The notes beneath the pieces are model-generated. The model did no database searches. It was not told where the DNA came from and saw only the letters and a program-made list of their open reading frames with translations. This document shows, one piece after another, positions 14,012 to 26,474 of a stretch of 64,000 nucleotides of DNA; position 1 is the first letter of the stretch; each line of letters opens with the position of its first letter. The DNA is from Epiperipatus broadwayi. Its lineage: Eukaryota > Onychophora > Udeonychophora > Euonychophora > Peripatidae. Both the position numbers and the translations under genes were made by a program. Location: assembly GCA_028023455.1 (NCBI GenBank), contig JAQFVV010000032.1, positions 5,180,392-5,244,391 on the forward strand, in the 5' to 3' direction.

Positions 14012-15387
14012 TTAAAGTAATTAACTATTATTATTGGAAATCGATCATTTAGACATTTTCAACATAAAAAATCGTCTCAGAATAACAACAACAAAAATGT
14101 ACCTACATAACCATGTGTTTTTTTTCCTCCTGTTCAGTGTGAAAAATTACAGTTTCTTTTTGTTGTTTTATCCTCTATCAAAAAAGTGTTATTCATCCAT
14201 TTTCTGGCTAAAAATTAAATGACTATTTCAATTCGATTGGCCAAAATGGGGATAAAGAAAGAGAACTAAATCATAATTTTACTTAGAAATCCTTACACAC
14301 CGGGAAGGAGAGAAGAAATTCACTCAGAAAAAAGCATCAGATTATACCAATACAAACAAGTTTGTATATGTCTTTAGATTCACTTGATTATAATAATAAA
14401 ATTCAAAAATAAATAAAACAAAGGTTCTAACTGTTTTGATAAATGTTTTCCATAATGTTTAATGACACAAATCATCAATGTTTTTACGTGCATGCAAGTG
14501 AATAAGTGATAATTTAATTTTTTTTTGCTTAAATTGGAAAAACTTTCAAGTTTTAAAAATATAATAATAATTATAATTAACAGTTAATAAACAATATACA
14601 TTTACATTTGGAAATTTTTTTAATTAAGAGAGGGAAATGATATTTAAAAATTGAATGAAGAAACTGAAAGAGGATTGACAGTTACAAAAATAAATCGCGC
14701 ATGAAGCTCTATAGGCAAGCCAAAGAGAGAATAAACAATCGATAAAAATATTGAAGATAAAGAATCTTGAATGCACTACAATACATAAAATCATATCAAG
14801 ATAATTAGAATAGTATGAATATGTATAAAGGATATCTCAAGAAAGATTATCGAAGTTTATTGAAAAAAGAAAACGAGAACTTTCTTGTAAAAGAAATTAG
14901 AAAAAAAATAAAGAAAAAAAGTGAGAACATTTATAAACTGATAGAGATAGGTGGTCATCAGGAATGCAATGAGAAGGAATATGAAGTAGCAAGTCTTCAT
15001 AGAGTGTTATATCCTAATAAGAATAACAAATTTTTAACTAAAATAAAGAAATAACACTTATTTTTTAATAGAAAAATGTATGTGTTAACAAATCAATCAC
15101 AATAAAATAAGAAATTACAATAAATATATTTCATTGTTTATTTACAATCAAAACACTAATTTTAGCAATACTAAATATAAATATGATTTGAAGGTTTTAC
15201 ATGTGTTATGTAATTATATTTATATACTTTTTTGCTCATTATATAAAAGATAACATCATTAAATACATAAAGTACAAATAAAGATGGATGACATACATTT
15301 ATGGAATTATTATGACATCACATAATCACAATTTCAAAATCTGTTAACACATTTGCAATTTTATTCCACACACTATTGGCATCTAGT
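14012..15387. other. AT-rich non-coding DNA with one Lys-rich open frame
   Basis: A 79-codon open frame at 14815-15054 (+) is rich in Lys, Glu and Asn (segment IGGHQECNEKEYEVASLHRV). It has no recognised domain and could be an old transposon remnant or chance. Nothing else is supported. Confidence 0.35.
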
Positions 15388-15465
15388 GTAAGCCATAGTA
15401 ATCAATAGATGGGGAAAGGTTAGTACATGAAAACCCCTATCTAATGCCTACCCATCCAATATCCC

Positions 15466-15515
15466 TGGACTAGTTTCTAGCCTATGGTTTTTATTAATGA
15501 GAAACTTTGGATCGA
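15466..15515 (-). ncRNA. Decayed hammerhead motif (family B, copy 2, left arm)
   Basis: The minus strand keeps GAAACUAGUC followed by the stem I' region, but CUGAUGA has become UUAAUAA. Expected to be inactive. Confidence 0.45.
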
Positions 15516-15891
15516 GGAGCACTGTACTCAAATCTTTGTATCTAATCCATCCCTTCAGCATCCACCTTTTACCTTCTTAGTTAACCATAAAGCTATGAAC
15601 CCAAATTAAAAGCATATTAATGTTTTTAATCCAAACTAATATGCTTGGATAATCATACAAATCTGAATTCAATTCTATATCTATATATTTTAGCATCTTT
15701 AGTTTTTGATTAGGATTGATATTAGGCCACTATAATATCTGTATGACTATAGGAGAAAATTAGCTTGGATTAAATTCATTATCAGATTTTTAGTTTGGGC
15801 TCATACTTTTATAGTTAAATAAAAAGGTAAGAGGTGATAACTAGAGGGTTGCATTAGATCCAAAAATCTCAGTGCAGTGCTCTCAGATCTA

Positions 15892-15940
15892 AGGCTTCTC
15901 AGTGATGAAACTCATAGGCTAGAAACAAGTCTGGGGATAT
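15892..15940 (+). ncRNA. Near-intact hammerhead motif (family B, copy 2, right arm)
   Basis: Order: UUCUCA, GUGAUGA, a degraded stem II, GAAAC-AA-GUC, UGGGGA. C3 is replaced by G, which should disrupt the core C3-G8 pair. Stem I (UUCUCA/UGGGGA) and stem III (AC/GU) still pair. Confidence 0.5.
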
Positions 15941-16619
15941 TGGATGATAGGGATTTTGAAGCTCTAACCTAGCATCATGTGATTACTATGAATTTCATTA
16001 GGTGACAATATTTTAGAAAAAAATTACTACTATGTTATACATTTATGTAGTTAATTATTAACAACTCAAAAAAAAGTAAAATAAATCATGATTTTACATG
16101 AACCAAAACAATAATTACCAATACAGTTAATATTATTTCAGAGTGTTATTAAACCTATGTAAAATAGATGTTTTTTTGCTTAACAAAATAGTAAAAAAAG
16201 ATTTTTATATTGCTGCTAACTCCTCTTTGTATTGGATGTATATGCAGTTAAATTCACAGACCAAGTTGGAAAAAAAAATAATATGTTGCAAATCATTGTA
16301 CCACTCTAGAATTTAAATCTTTTATCTATGACACTTTTTGAAGATTTGTGATAATGGAAATTTAATACTAAACATATATTGGATTACTTCCATCATCTAA
16401 TATTAAAAATTGAATGACTTTAGCAAAACTTAAAACTTTATTTTTCCAAATAAATAATTTTAATAATAGTACACAAGTTAATATTTTCAAGAGTTCTTCT
16501 CTTTTTTTAAGTGTTTCTGGCCTGGTCAATGACAGTATAAGCATGGGAATTGAACTTGAAACTTTAGGTTAAATAGAAGATTTTAAAAAATAAAGTCTAA
16601 AAATTAAAAATATAAAATT

Positions 16620-16686
16620 ATATTATTTTATTATTAAATTATTTTAAATTTATTTATTATTAAATTATTTTAAATTTATTTATTAT
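16620..16686. repeat. Short AT-rich tandem repeat
   Basis: Two adjacent copies of a unit of about 27 bp containing TTATTAAATTATTTTAAATT. Confidence 0.7.
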
Positions 16687-16829
16687 AAATAAAAAATAAA
16701 AACAGTTAAGAATAAAATAAAATGGAAAATAATTATTTATAATGGTCATGTTAATATCTATGTTTTGATTATGTATATAAATATGTATATAAAATGTATT
16801 AATTGTATAATTATGTATTTGGATATTGT

Positions 16830-17080
16830 AGCTCTGATGATGACTGCAGGACAGTCAAAACTATAAGAATAAAGTTTTGGTATAACAAATAGTATTTTTG
16901 AAGTGTTTAATAAGGTTGGAAATGGTATGACTGTAAGGAATTCTAACTTCTGTAAAATCTAAACTTGAAATGCTGAATAAGAAAAACTGCATCTATGAAA
17001 TGTCATATAAATGTGGAAGGATGTAGGCTGGTGAAATCATTCACTCCATTTAAAAGCAATTGAAAGAGTACAAGTTTATG
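16830..17080 (+). pseudogene. Penelope-like element relic: GIY-YIG endonuclease fragment and hammerhead-like motif
   Basis: From about 16960 one frame reads LEMLNKKNCIYEMSYKCGRM, a stop, AGEIIHSI, a stop, then KQLKEYK. This follows the GIY-YIG pattern of PLE endonucleases (IY-x-CG-xx-Y-x-GE, then R/K...H). The family enzyme nicks DNA to prime reverse transcription. Upstream at 16834-16860, CTGATGA is followed by a GACTG/CAGTC stem and AAAA, resembling a hammerhead core in which GAAA has decayed. AATAAA lies just after. Stops make it non-functional. PLEs are known to carry hammerhead motifs in their terminal repeats; assignment of this particular motif is inference. Confidence 0.45.
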
Positions 17081-20000
17081 ATGAGAAAATAAAAAAAAGA
17101 TGTATCAACAATAATAGACTATGTATAAAATAGAAAATATTGGATAAGATGAAAAAGTACAAAAAAGACAATGTAAAGAAGTTGCTCTCATGACAATGGC
17201 AAATAATCCATAAGTCAACTTAGTATGATAATATATGTCTGAAAATCACTAATTAACAAAAAGTGGAGAAATTAGGGGACTCTCAAAGTATATAAAATTT
17301 CTAATGACTGTTTCCTTTGGCAGAATATTTCAATTGATTAAAGCCTTACCTTAAATTTAATATTTACAAATGTAAGGGTTCAGGTTTGGGATTCCCACAC
17401 ACCTAAAAAAAAAAAGAGAAAAATACTACTACTCAAAACATGTTACATACTAACCTGTATGCTTATTATTACCAATTGCAAATTTTTCTAATGACATTCA
17501 ATATTTAATATTAGAAGATGCAAATAGTCTAACATAAAATTAGTACTTTATCTATTATCACTTTGAAGTATTGAATATTTAAACAATTTATAAAACAACT
17601 CCTTATTAACAAATCCACAGAAAATTTTTATTTCATTCAATGATAAAATATTTATAAATGTAACAGCAAATTTTCCCATTATATTCTAGTAGATATTAAA
17701 TTATTGAAATAATTGTCAGGTAAATAACAATCATATATATATATATATATATTCTAACCTTGCTCTCGTGCATCCTCACTTCCAGATAATATATGATATA
17801 AAATAAAACGGGTTCTATCTCAGCTAATAATTAATAACTAAAATATTCAGCATTGAAATTAAAATGTTTCACTAGCTCAAATTTAAAATACGAATAAGGT
17901 TCAGTTTATAAAAATAAATTAAATAAATATTTAATATTTTCATGAGACTTGAAGTGAAAATACATGTGACAAGATAGATTACATTGAGCCAATATCCTAC
18001 AGGATACTACCTCAATGGCATAAGAACACTACCCCCCCCTTTATTACTATTTCAAATAACAAACTCATAGTATTCTTACGACTTTAATAACTTCTACTCA
18101 CTAAGATTAAACTAATAATTAAATCTTAATCTTCTATTTAATAATCTAGCTTAATAAAATAATCTCAGGTTCATAAAGTTTATTCTAAGTTAATTTAAAA
18201 ATACGGTAGTAAAATATGAGAAGGGATTTTATGTCATAATCTACTACACTGAAACTAATAATAATAAATAACAGTAATAATATTCTTCATTGTTTAACTA
18301 ATTCTGTATATCTTTTCTTTTTACTATAATTTTATTACCATAATAAAATAATGAAATAATATAATATGATCTTATATCTTCATGTAATGATATAATAAAT
18401 TCGTGGTAGCATTTTAATAATCTGACAAACAAAATATGTTGGCAACTGATAGCATATAATTTAATATAATATTGTGATAACTGATTTATGACCAATAAAA
18501 TAATGTAAGATTATGATTATTTAATTATAATGAATACCAATAAAATATTTAAATTCTTAAATAATTCTTTATTTATCTTTTTGTGCAAAATTATATATTT
18601 GTTTCGATTATTATGCATATATCGTGATTTCATGCAGCGATGTGGAGAAATAAATAACTCGGACACAAAATTTTTGAAATAACAAAATTTAACAAAGTTT
18701 ATTACTAACAACAAATAAATAAACAATTTATTTACACTATTTACAGTGGATATCCTTAACTTTTTTACTTTACAGTTTGATCTACCAGGTTATAAAAAAA
18801 AATTATATTTCAATTATATTTTTATTTAGATTTGGGACAAAATTTTAAAAAAAATGTTACTATTTGGTTTCACATTATGGTTAACCCATTACAAATATAT
18901 TTATCTACTTTATTAGCAACAGCATTTTATCCTTAATATTATTAAACTATCCTATTTTAAAAATTCATACTTAGAAAACATTCTATAGAAAACAAAATTT
19001 TATAATGAGTATGGATTTCTCAAAATATTAAAAAAAATTTCATCTTGCAAAGTCAAAGATGTTACACAAAATATTATCCAAAAATTCAATAGTAGATTTT
19101 AGTGTTTATCACACGATGTTTACTAATCATAATATATTTTTCTTTAAGCCTTACTTTAGTATGATATAAGTGTAATCATCAATATATTTCTGTTAATCAA
19201 TAAACAAAAAATATACTATGCATATTGTTTACATAATTTACTTTGTACTATTGTATTTTAAAATATGCAATACTTATTTTTCTCTTAAAAAAATAAATAA
19301 TACTAAAGCATTTAAAATTATTATCACTTTAAAGAAAATATCTTTGTTTAGATACTTTATTTTAAAAAAGTTTATATTTCATTTCCGAAATAAAATTCAA
19401 AATATATTCTATGATTCTTTTCTTTCCTTAGGATACTTTGGATCTTCAATTTTAAGTTATACCGTCCTATTCCTTCTAAGCAAATAAACCAATCTTATAC
19501 AAAACGATAGCATAACCTAAGTTCTAAATTATTTATCATTTCTCTTAAACATATCTTACTGAACGATGCAGTTACATGAAATAAAGATAGCAAAAATAGA
19601 TGCATAGGATTAAGGAAGAAAGCTAGAGTATTACTCTTAACATATCTCAAAAATCATGGTACAGTGCGAAGAGGTATGACATTTACCTGCCTAATATCCT
19701 CTAGTACAGGGATGATGTTAAAGCTATTTATTCAGCTTTATTAGAACATCAAATATTTAAAGAAATATAAACACTGTCCAAATAAAATGTGTATCAGTCA
19801 TAGGGCTTTGTTAACTATGCTGATATTCAAATAAAGACTAAATATTATTTCATTCCTTATAACATCCTATTTCTTAAACATCATCTTGGTTTCCTGTTCA
19901 CTAAGTACTTCCAAGCCACTATCTCAACATTATTTCTCAAGATTTTTCTACATCTTACATCGATAAATAACTATCTGCATTTACAAAACAATAAATAAAA

Positions 20001-23000
20001 TTCATTAATAGTTAAACAATCTTACGATCCCATAAGAAAAGTCTGCTTACTTCATTATTCTATATGTCTAATCATATACAATCTACTTAGACAATATTTG
20101 AATATCCAATGACATGAAAATTTTAAAAGAATCACATAATTATTTGTTATGTTGGATTATATTACTAATAAAAAAAAAATCAAAAAAAATTGTCGTATGC
20201 ATATTTTCAAATCAATCCTATCTCATAATGTTTTTTAAAATGTTGTATAAAATGCGGTACATATAAGTAAAAAAACTTTTACACTTAAATCTTCCAATTT
20301 ATGAATGATCTAAAGAAAACAAAAAATATACATTATAAATTATCAATTGTTATTATTATTACCAATAACCTTTATCTAGTCATCGTGTTCAGTAGGCTTC
20401 CTTTATCCACTTGAGCATTGCAGATATAAAAAAAAAATTCACACCCATACACTTTATATTAAAATATTTTTAGCTAAATTATTAGATTGTTATATTATAA
20501 AATTTTACTATTAATAAATTAATGTTTTTATGTTTTTCCTAATCTTATATAAAAATTTAGATTTAAATTAGGTTAACAAAATAAAAAAAATCAAAACTAT
20601 AATTACATATTTTCTTGACAATAGTTCCTGATAAGTCCAAAATGCTTATTATTTTCTCTAGAGTTTTTAAACATGTTCTCCTCCAAGCACGTTAAAGTTT
20701 AAAATAAATAATTATTAATCCATTTAGTAAAATTTATAGAAAATAATCCTTGGTTTTAGTATTTAGGACAATAATTATTAAATCATAATATTAATTAATC
20801 CCGTGAAGCTTCTTAATCTTCTCTACCATATTCTCTGTGTATCTGATGCATCAATCCATCTAATTTAACTTTAAAAATATTCGATGAATTTTTAAGTACT
20901 ACTTGTATTTCCATGGATCCATCTTTTATTCATCTATGTGTTCACTTTTTTTATCTATGTTTCCTTCTTAATACATTTAAACTTTCGTTTGGTATTTTTA
21001 TAAATCTTTTTTAAAATATAAAAAAAAAAAACTTCAAGTACTTTTGAACAAATCTTTTCCAAATACATTTTAAATAATTCGAAGAATGGATATTTTAATA
21101 TCAAAAATGCTTCTATAACATATTCTCCTGGGTTCTTTCTTTAATTATTGAAAATATCTTTAAAAATGTTATCTTCAGAAAGTATATAACATTTTACTCC
21201 TTTGAATATCTTATATAAAATAATTCATGAAATATAATTGTCTTATTACTATTTTAAAAATAAATCTTGGATCAGCTTATAAATAATACGTTTCAATACA
21301 TTTTTAGACTCTGTATAATGTCCGAGCTGTGGTTTTTTATGTACCAGAACAGTTCTTCGGTTAAATATTAATAAAGCTGTATCAATAAATATTTCAAATA
21401 TTTTTACAGTATTACAATTTATATCCATTTTATTTCGTAGTATATTCATTTTTTATTGCAAAGTTTAGGTTAAATTTTTAGATAAAATACAACTGGTAAG
21501 TACTTCAAAAATTAGAAAATCATTTCCATGAAGTTTCTAAATTATTATATTTTAAAACTCTCTTTTGCAAAAATACTTTAAAATTATCAATTAATTTTTT
21601 GCAAATAAAATGATAAGAAAGTACTAAAAAAAATTGTCTAAAATAAAAATTTTAAAATATACTATCTTTTTGATAGTTATAATTTACCTTTCTCTGGTTT
21701 CAATACATTATTAATCTCCCCTTATACCCCCGTGCAATTCATATTTATAGTCTGTAAGAATACCTTATCCTATTGGTTAATTCTTACTTTAGCTTGAGAA
21801 CAAATTTACATATTTTTAGTTTATAGTAGAATTAAATTTCAAAATTAGAAATCGTGACGTAATGAACTTAAAATATTATTTAAAATATTACTTTTAAATA
21901 AATTATTATTTTATTAAAACTATTTAAACATTTAAAATAACTTTTAAAATAACTTTTAATAACTTATTCCATTTCTTAATATTCAATTTATCTATTTTTA
22001 TTTAAAATAAAATATTTAATTTTTATATTATGAATGTATTCATCTTTATTACATCATTTAAGCATGTTATACGATAGTTAACTTAATATTTAATACTATT
22101 TACTTTTATGATAGGCAATAATTCTATCCAATTCTATAATATAACTTTTAAAATATTTTAAACTTTATTATTAACTCAAACAAGCGTGTGTATGAACGTA
22201 TGTAATATATAAGTCACATGATTAATAACTTTGACAGACGATTTTTAATCTATTTCTCTGCCTAGATTTATAAAATTGCTACACTTATTATATTATATAA
22301 TATAATTATAAAATTTGGAAGAACAATTTAGAAAATATAGAATTAAATACAATTCTCACTATCATAAAGTTTATTTTTAAAATGTACGATATTAATTTTT
22401 GCTTATTAAATATGACTTTATAAATTTAAAATATAACATTTATTACTACAAGTTTTAAACTATTAAAATTCGAACTTTTTAAATATTCTTTTAATATTTA
22501 TAGCTGTGTTATTTAATATGGCCAGCTTTTACAACCATATGAAACAATATTTTAAGCTTTATATAACTATTTTTAAATGATTTTATGTACTACGTATTCT
22601 CTTTAGCTTCAAATTGTACTTTAAAGATATAATTGACTTAATACAATTACCATATTAAAAGAACATATTCTAAATTTAAAATTTTTTAGTAATTGACTGT
22701 TATAAACTATTACTGACCTATAGAAAAGGGCACAATATATATATATATATATATGAAACAGATATACTGTTCCACATGTATATATATTCAAAAGATCCCC
22801 CCCCCATTTAAAAAAATACTAGCATGATTTGATCAAATTAAAAAAGAAATAAAGCAAAAAGTTTATAGTTAAAAGAAAATCATTATTGATTTTATAGTTT
22901 CAAATTACAATGTAAATAAAAGCTGGCAGTTATTAAAAAGATTACATTTTAAATTTTTGGAATGATGTTTTCGAATAAAATGTAATAACAGCTTTAGGCG

Positions 23001-23060
23001 GTCTTAATAAATTGAAAAACATGGCTTAATCTTTATGCTTTCTTATCTATCCTGCTAAAA
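17081..23060. other. AT-rich non-coding DNA
   Basis: No gene is supported. Open frames here (for example 18298-18726 minus and 19218-19487 plus) are rich in I, F, Y, K, N and L, as expected from AT-rich DNA by chance. An isolated run of 8 C sits at 18032-18039 and one of 9 C at 22797-22805. Confidence 0.5.
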
Positions 23061-23064
23061 AAAG

Positions 23065-23584
23065 TATATTATCCAATCATTATGAAGAGAAAGGCAATTG
23101 GACTTAAATGAGAGCTGTGGGATGACTAGGATACGTGGGCTAAACTGTTTAATCAATCCAGAATCAGAATATATATAGTCAAGTTGGAAGTTCAGAGGCA
23201 GATTAGATTTGATTTTAAAACAAGAGACTTTGAAAGAGTTTTAAAAAGTTTTTCCAGAGAGATTTTAAGGAGATCAAATAGTTATATTTTTTCCAAAGAG
23301 ATATTTTTCAAGTAGCTGTTAAAGGAGAATTTTGAAAAAAAAGATTTCAATTTTAAAAGGATATTAAAGAACCTCTGTTAATGGTGAAAAAAGAAAACTT
23401 TATTAAGGAAAACTTGACGATGAAAGCCTAAACAGTCACAGCTTTTCTCTTTATCAAACCATGATCCTCCAAGATTTGCCTGGATAACCATCATAGAAAG
23501 GAAATAATGCCATTCAGCTGAGATACAATGCCCCTTTTGAATGCAGTCCCATCATGGATATGAAGGGACACTGGATAAATGAAG
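23065..23584 (+). promoter_or_regulatory. Candidate TATA promoter and first exon (start MDMKGHWINE)
   Basis: A CCAAT motif (about 23073) and an inverted one (ATTGG, about 23097) precede TATATATAG (about 23170). An initiator-like TCAGAGG follows about 25-30 bp downstream. The next 380 bp are purine-rich and resemble a 5' UTR with short upstream ORFs. The ATG at 23554 opens MDMKGHWINE and runs into a donor-like G|GTAATA at 23584/23585, leaving phase 1. No downstream exon is identified, so the gene is unknown. This is a motif-based proposal, not a proven promoter. Confidence 0.35.
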
Positions 23585-23718
23585 GTAATAATTTTATAAA
23601 AATATTCCATACTATGTGCATTTATAGAAGACAAGACAAAACATCTTTCTTAGACTACAATTATATGTGTTTTTTTAAAAGACAAATAAAACGTCTTTAT
23701 TTTAAATAAAATAAAAGT

Positions 23719-23875
23719 TATGAATAAATGTAGCTGCATAAAAATATGTTCGTTATTGGAAAATTATAAATGAAATTAAAATCATGAATAAATGTAGCTG
23801 CATGAAAATACGTTTGTTACTGGAAAATTATAACTGAAACTAAAATTATGAAAATCGTTTATTATTGATAAAGCA
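23719..23875. repeat. 64-bp tandem repeat, about 2.4 units
   Basis: Two units of 64 bp (each with ATGAATAAATGTAGCTGCAT) and a shortened third, differing by several substitutions. Confidence 0.75.
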
Positions 23876-25009
23876 TAAATGGAAATGCTGATCAACTTAT
23901 ATCTGGAAACATACATCTGTGCCAGACCAAACAGCAATATTTATGTTAGATATTGGAGTAAACAAATAAAATTACAAATGCTCACCTGTTTATTGATTAT
24001 ATAAGAATATTATGCATAACTATAATTAATTAAATTATAATGACATATTTATAATTTAGATAAAATGAGAAAATATTAAAATGAAAATATAAATACAAAA
24101 CGAATGTATTTAGTAAATTTATACTATATTATGAACAAATTCAAACATTTAAATATGAATTAGTACGTCAATAAAAGTTAATGATTATATGCATATAATG
24201 AACCACATACTTAAATAAGTTGAAGGATTAAGAAAATCATTTTTTATTAAAGATTTTATTTATTATTTAAAAACTCTGAAAAAAGTAATATAAACACAGA
24301 ATTAAAACGTGTTATACATACGAGTTGAGAAATAAGAATACCAAACTAATGAATCTAGGATGTGCATATAGCAAGGATTCGAACCTGGATTTGGATAACC
24401 ATAAATAAAAATATATGTATTATGCTTTAACTAATTTAAAGTTAACTGGAACTTTTGAATTAGACATAAAATGTAAATGTAAATGGTTAAAGAACTTGCA
24501 TTCTTTAATTCATATTGCCCTATTATTGGATACATACCAAGATGCACAATGGACTGTAAATAAATTTTTTAAATAAAGAAAAATTAAAATAAAACAAAAA
24601 GTTTTTTTATTATTTTTTTTAAAGAAATCTTCATAAAGAATAATTAAACCACATTACATGTGACTACTACCTAAAATAATACAAATCACAATTAAGTGAA
24701 ACTCTGAATTAAGTGCTATTAGTTGTCTTCATTACTCTCTCTGTTGTCTCAATATGTCACACTCCTCTCTGTGAAATAACTAAATGATTACAGATATAAA
24801 CTGTTAAAGAACTGTTGAGAGAAGGACTTTATTATACTCTCAACAGATTACATTTTCTTTTTTTAAAGTCATATAGAAATATTTTGCTTGATGGACCTTT
24901 ATGTAAACTTGTTATTAAATAAAACTATTGTTATTTAAAATTAATCTTAGTTATCCAGTTGTTCAATTCTATTTTGTTTTTTTTATTGCATCACTCATCA
25001 TTCAGTGCA
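23876..25009. other. AT-rich non-coding DNA
   Basis: No gene. At 24374-24390 the plus strand has GGATTCGAACCTGG, the complement of a tRNA B box, but no convincing cloverleaf surrounds it. Confidence 0.45.
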
Positions 25010-25300
25010 CTTGTTCATGAGAATCTCATGCCTCCTGAGCTACATCTGGCATAACTAGACCTAGGTAAGTCAGGTTGTAGTGAGATGGAACTCTAGTGGT
25101 GCCATTTGGAAAATCAAACATAGAAATGTCTATATGCTTCCAGCCTCTATGGTGCTACATCCTCTGATGAGCAGGAAATATTGTTGTAGGGGGGGTTCAC
25201 ATCTGCATTGGGTAATGCCAGTTGATAGTTCCTTCCTGCAACATGCTCATCAGGAAATTGTTACAACTGAGGTAATAAAGGGTTATGTGGTGGTCCAGTT

Positions 25301-25303
<3 letters not shown>
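25010..25303. other. Unassigned GC-richer island before a (TA)n array
   Basis: About 290 bp of clearly higher G+C, including a G7 run at about 25187, ends at the (TA)n array. The open frame from 25080 is not convincing because its C-terminus is the translated microsatellite. It may be an old SINE or retroelement fragment with a (TA)n tail. I do not recognise it. Confidence 0.3.

Positions 25304-25385
<82 letters not shown>
25303..25385. repeat. (TA)n microsatellite, about 40 units
   Basis: An uninterrupted TA dinucleotide array. Confidence 0.95.
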
Positions 25386-25388
<3 letters not shown>

Positions 25389-25547
25389 CTTTCAACTTGA
25401 AATAGTTTTATGATTGGCTATTTGAATGTAATTCATTGTTAAAAGGAGGTTGCCTTGACTAACAGTTTGAGATTGTTGATTGTTATCTATATTGGGATTG
25501 ACTATGTGTTGACTGGTTTCTAATAGTTATATATATATATATATTGA

Positions 25548-25585
25548 AGCAGTCGGATCTGAGTTCGATCCTAGCTTCATGACCT
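25548..25585 (+). other. tRNA acceptor/T-arm-like minihelix
   Basis: TGAAGC pairs with GCTTCA, and inside it GGATC pairs with GATCC around a GAGTTCGATCC B-box-like sequence. It resembles the acceptor and T arm of a tRNA without the other arms, so probably a deleted tRNA-derived relic. Confidence 0.3.
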
Positions 25586-25916
25586 CTAGCCATAATCCCA
25601 CTTCAAACCCTAGTACTAACCTTAAATTTCCGATGCAATGGGGCTTTATACATTCAATCCACACTAATTTCCATAAAGAATAACTTATTTCATAAATGTG
25701 TATTCAAATAATTAGTTTCAGATTTAAATTGATCAATTCTATTAATAAATTCATGATAGAATTATTTATGAATTTATATATTATAACTGCGTGGATTGTG
25801 CGTATATATTTGTAAATATTTAAATATATATAATTGTTTAAAAGTTTCATTGTGTCGGGAATGTTTGATTTTATTTTTAAATAAGTTGTTAAAGTTTAAT
25901 GATTAAAAGCTACATT

Positions 25917-26082
25917 CTTTCGATAAGGTTTCAGATTTTCCCTTTTCAAAAACAACAGTTAAAGTTTTATTAATTAGAAAAAAGATAAGGATTTCCTAAT
26001 TAAAATCATTTTCTGATTTTAAGAATTCATTTTCTAATTAAAAAATGAGTTCAAGCTAATGAGTTTGAAAGCCTTATCGAAG
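25917..26082. repeat. Small inverted-repeat unit
   Basis: CTTTCGATAAGGTTTC at 25917-25932 is mirrored, with one mismatch, by the complement at 26067-26082. The spacer of about 135 bp is AT-rich. It could be a very small MITE. Confidence 0.4.
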
Positions 26083-26472
26083 GAATGGATCTAAAAACAA
26101 CCAATGTATCTAAAAACATTGATAATGAAAGAAGCGCTAGCCTGAAGGCATCAGAGAGGACGATATATATAGCTCTGAAAAGTTTGGAGAAAAAAGCCAT
26201 TTTTGTTGTAGAGAAGTACAGTCAACTCTGTGCATTTTTAAATTATGAATTCAAAAAGTGTTCCTATCATGGTAAAGGGTTAAACATCAGGAATCTGGCT
26301 ATCGGTTCCTGAAGCCCTTTGAGAATCTTCAATGAAGCTGCTAAATTCTTTCCAGACAAATCATGCTGCCAAAATCAAATAAAATGCTGTTCAAGTAATC
26401 AATCAAATGGTGCCTACATTTTTTTACCAACTCGGATGTGTAACCTAAGGGAACCAGCCCCGGAAAAAACGG
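26049..26472 (+). CDS. Unrecognised exon-like open frame with one internal TGA and a phase-1 donor
   Basis: One frame is open from 26049 to 26309, is interrupted only by TGA at 26310-26312, and stays open to a donor-like ACGG|GTAATA at 26472/26473. The residue mix is richer in Cys, Ser, Glu and Gly than chance AT-rich frames (for example FPDKSCCQNQIKCC, then RMCNLREPAPEKT). An ATG at 26436 in the same frame gives a short start MCNLREPAPEKT. CCAAT (26099) and TATATATAG (26163) lie inside the first half, so a second reading is a promoter at 26.1 kb with a first exon of about 26190-26472. No family is recognised. The TGA could be a disabling mutation or simply UTR. Confidence 0.35.
26090..26175 (+). 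promoter_or_regulatory. Candidate TATA/CCAAT core promoter
   Basis: CCAAT at about 26099 and GATATATATAGC at 26162-26173 repeat the arrangement seen upstream of the exon candidate at 23.2 kb. Purely motif-based. Confidence 0.25.
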
Positions 26473-26474
26473 GT

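Larger units (their letters stand above)
15388..16006. mobile_element. Family B inverted-repeat element, copy 2 (full-length, old)
   Basis: Two arms of roughly 300 bp in inverted orientation meet near 15700. Each arm runs from an outer part (GTAATCAAT, CTAATGCC) through a hammerhead-like segment to an inner part (TTGCATTAGATCC). Divergence between arms is clear, so the insertion is old. No coding sequence. Confidence 0.75.

Noticed and set aside
18298-19487. Several frames of 65-89 codons
   Set aside because: Composition (I, F, Y, K, L, N) and lack of motifs fit chance frames in AT-rich DNA.
24363-24400. Possible tRNA gene on the minus strand (B box only)
   Set aside because: No acceptor stem or A box could be paired; too weak to annotate as tRNA.
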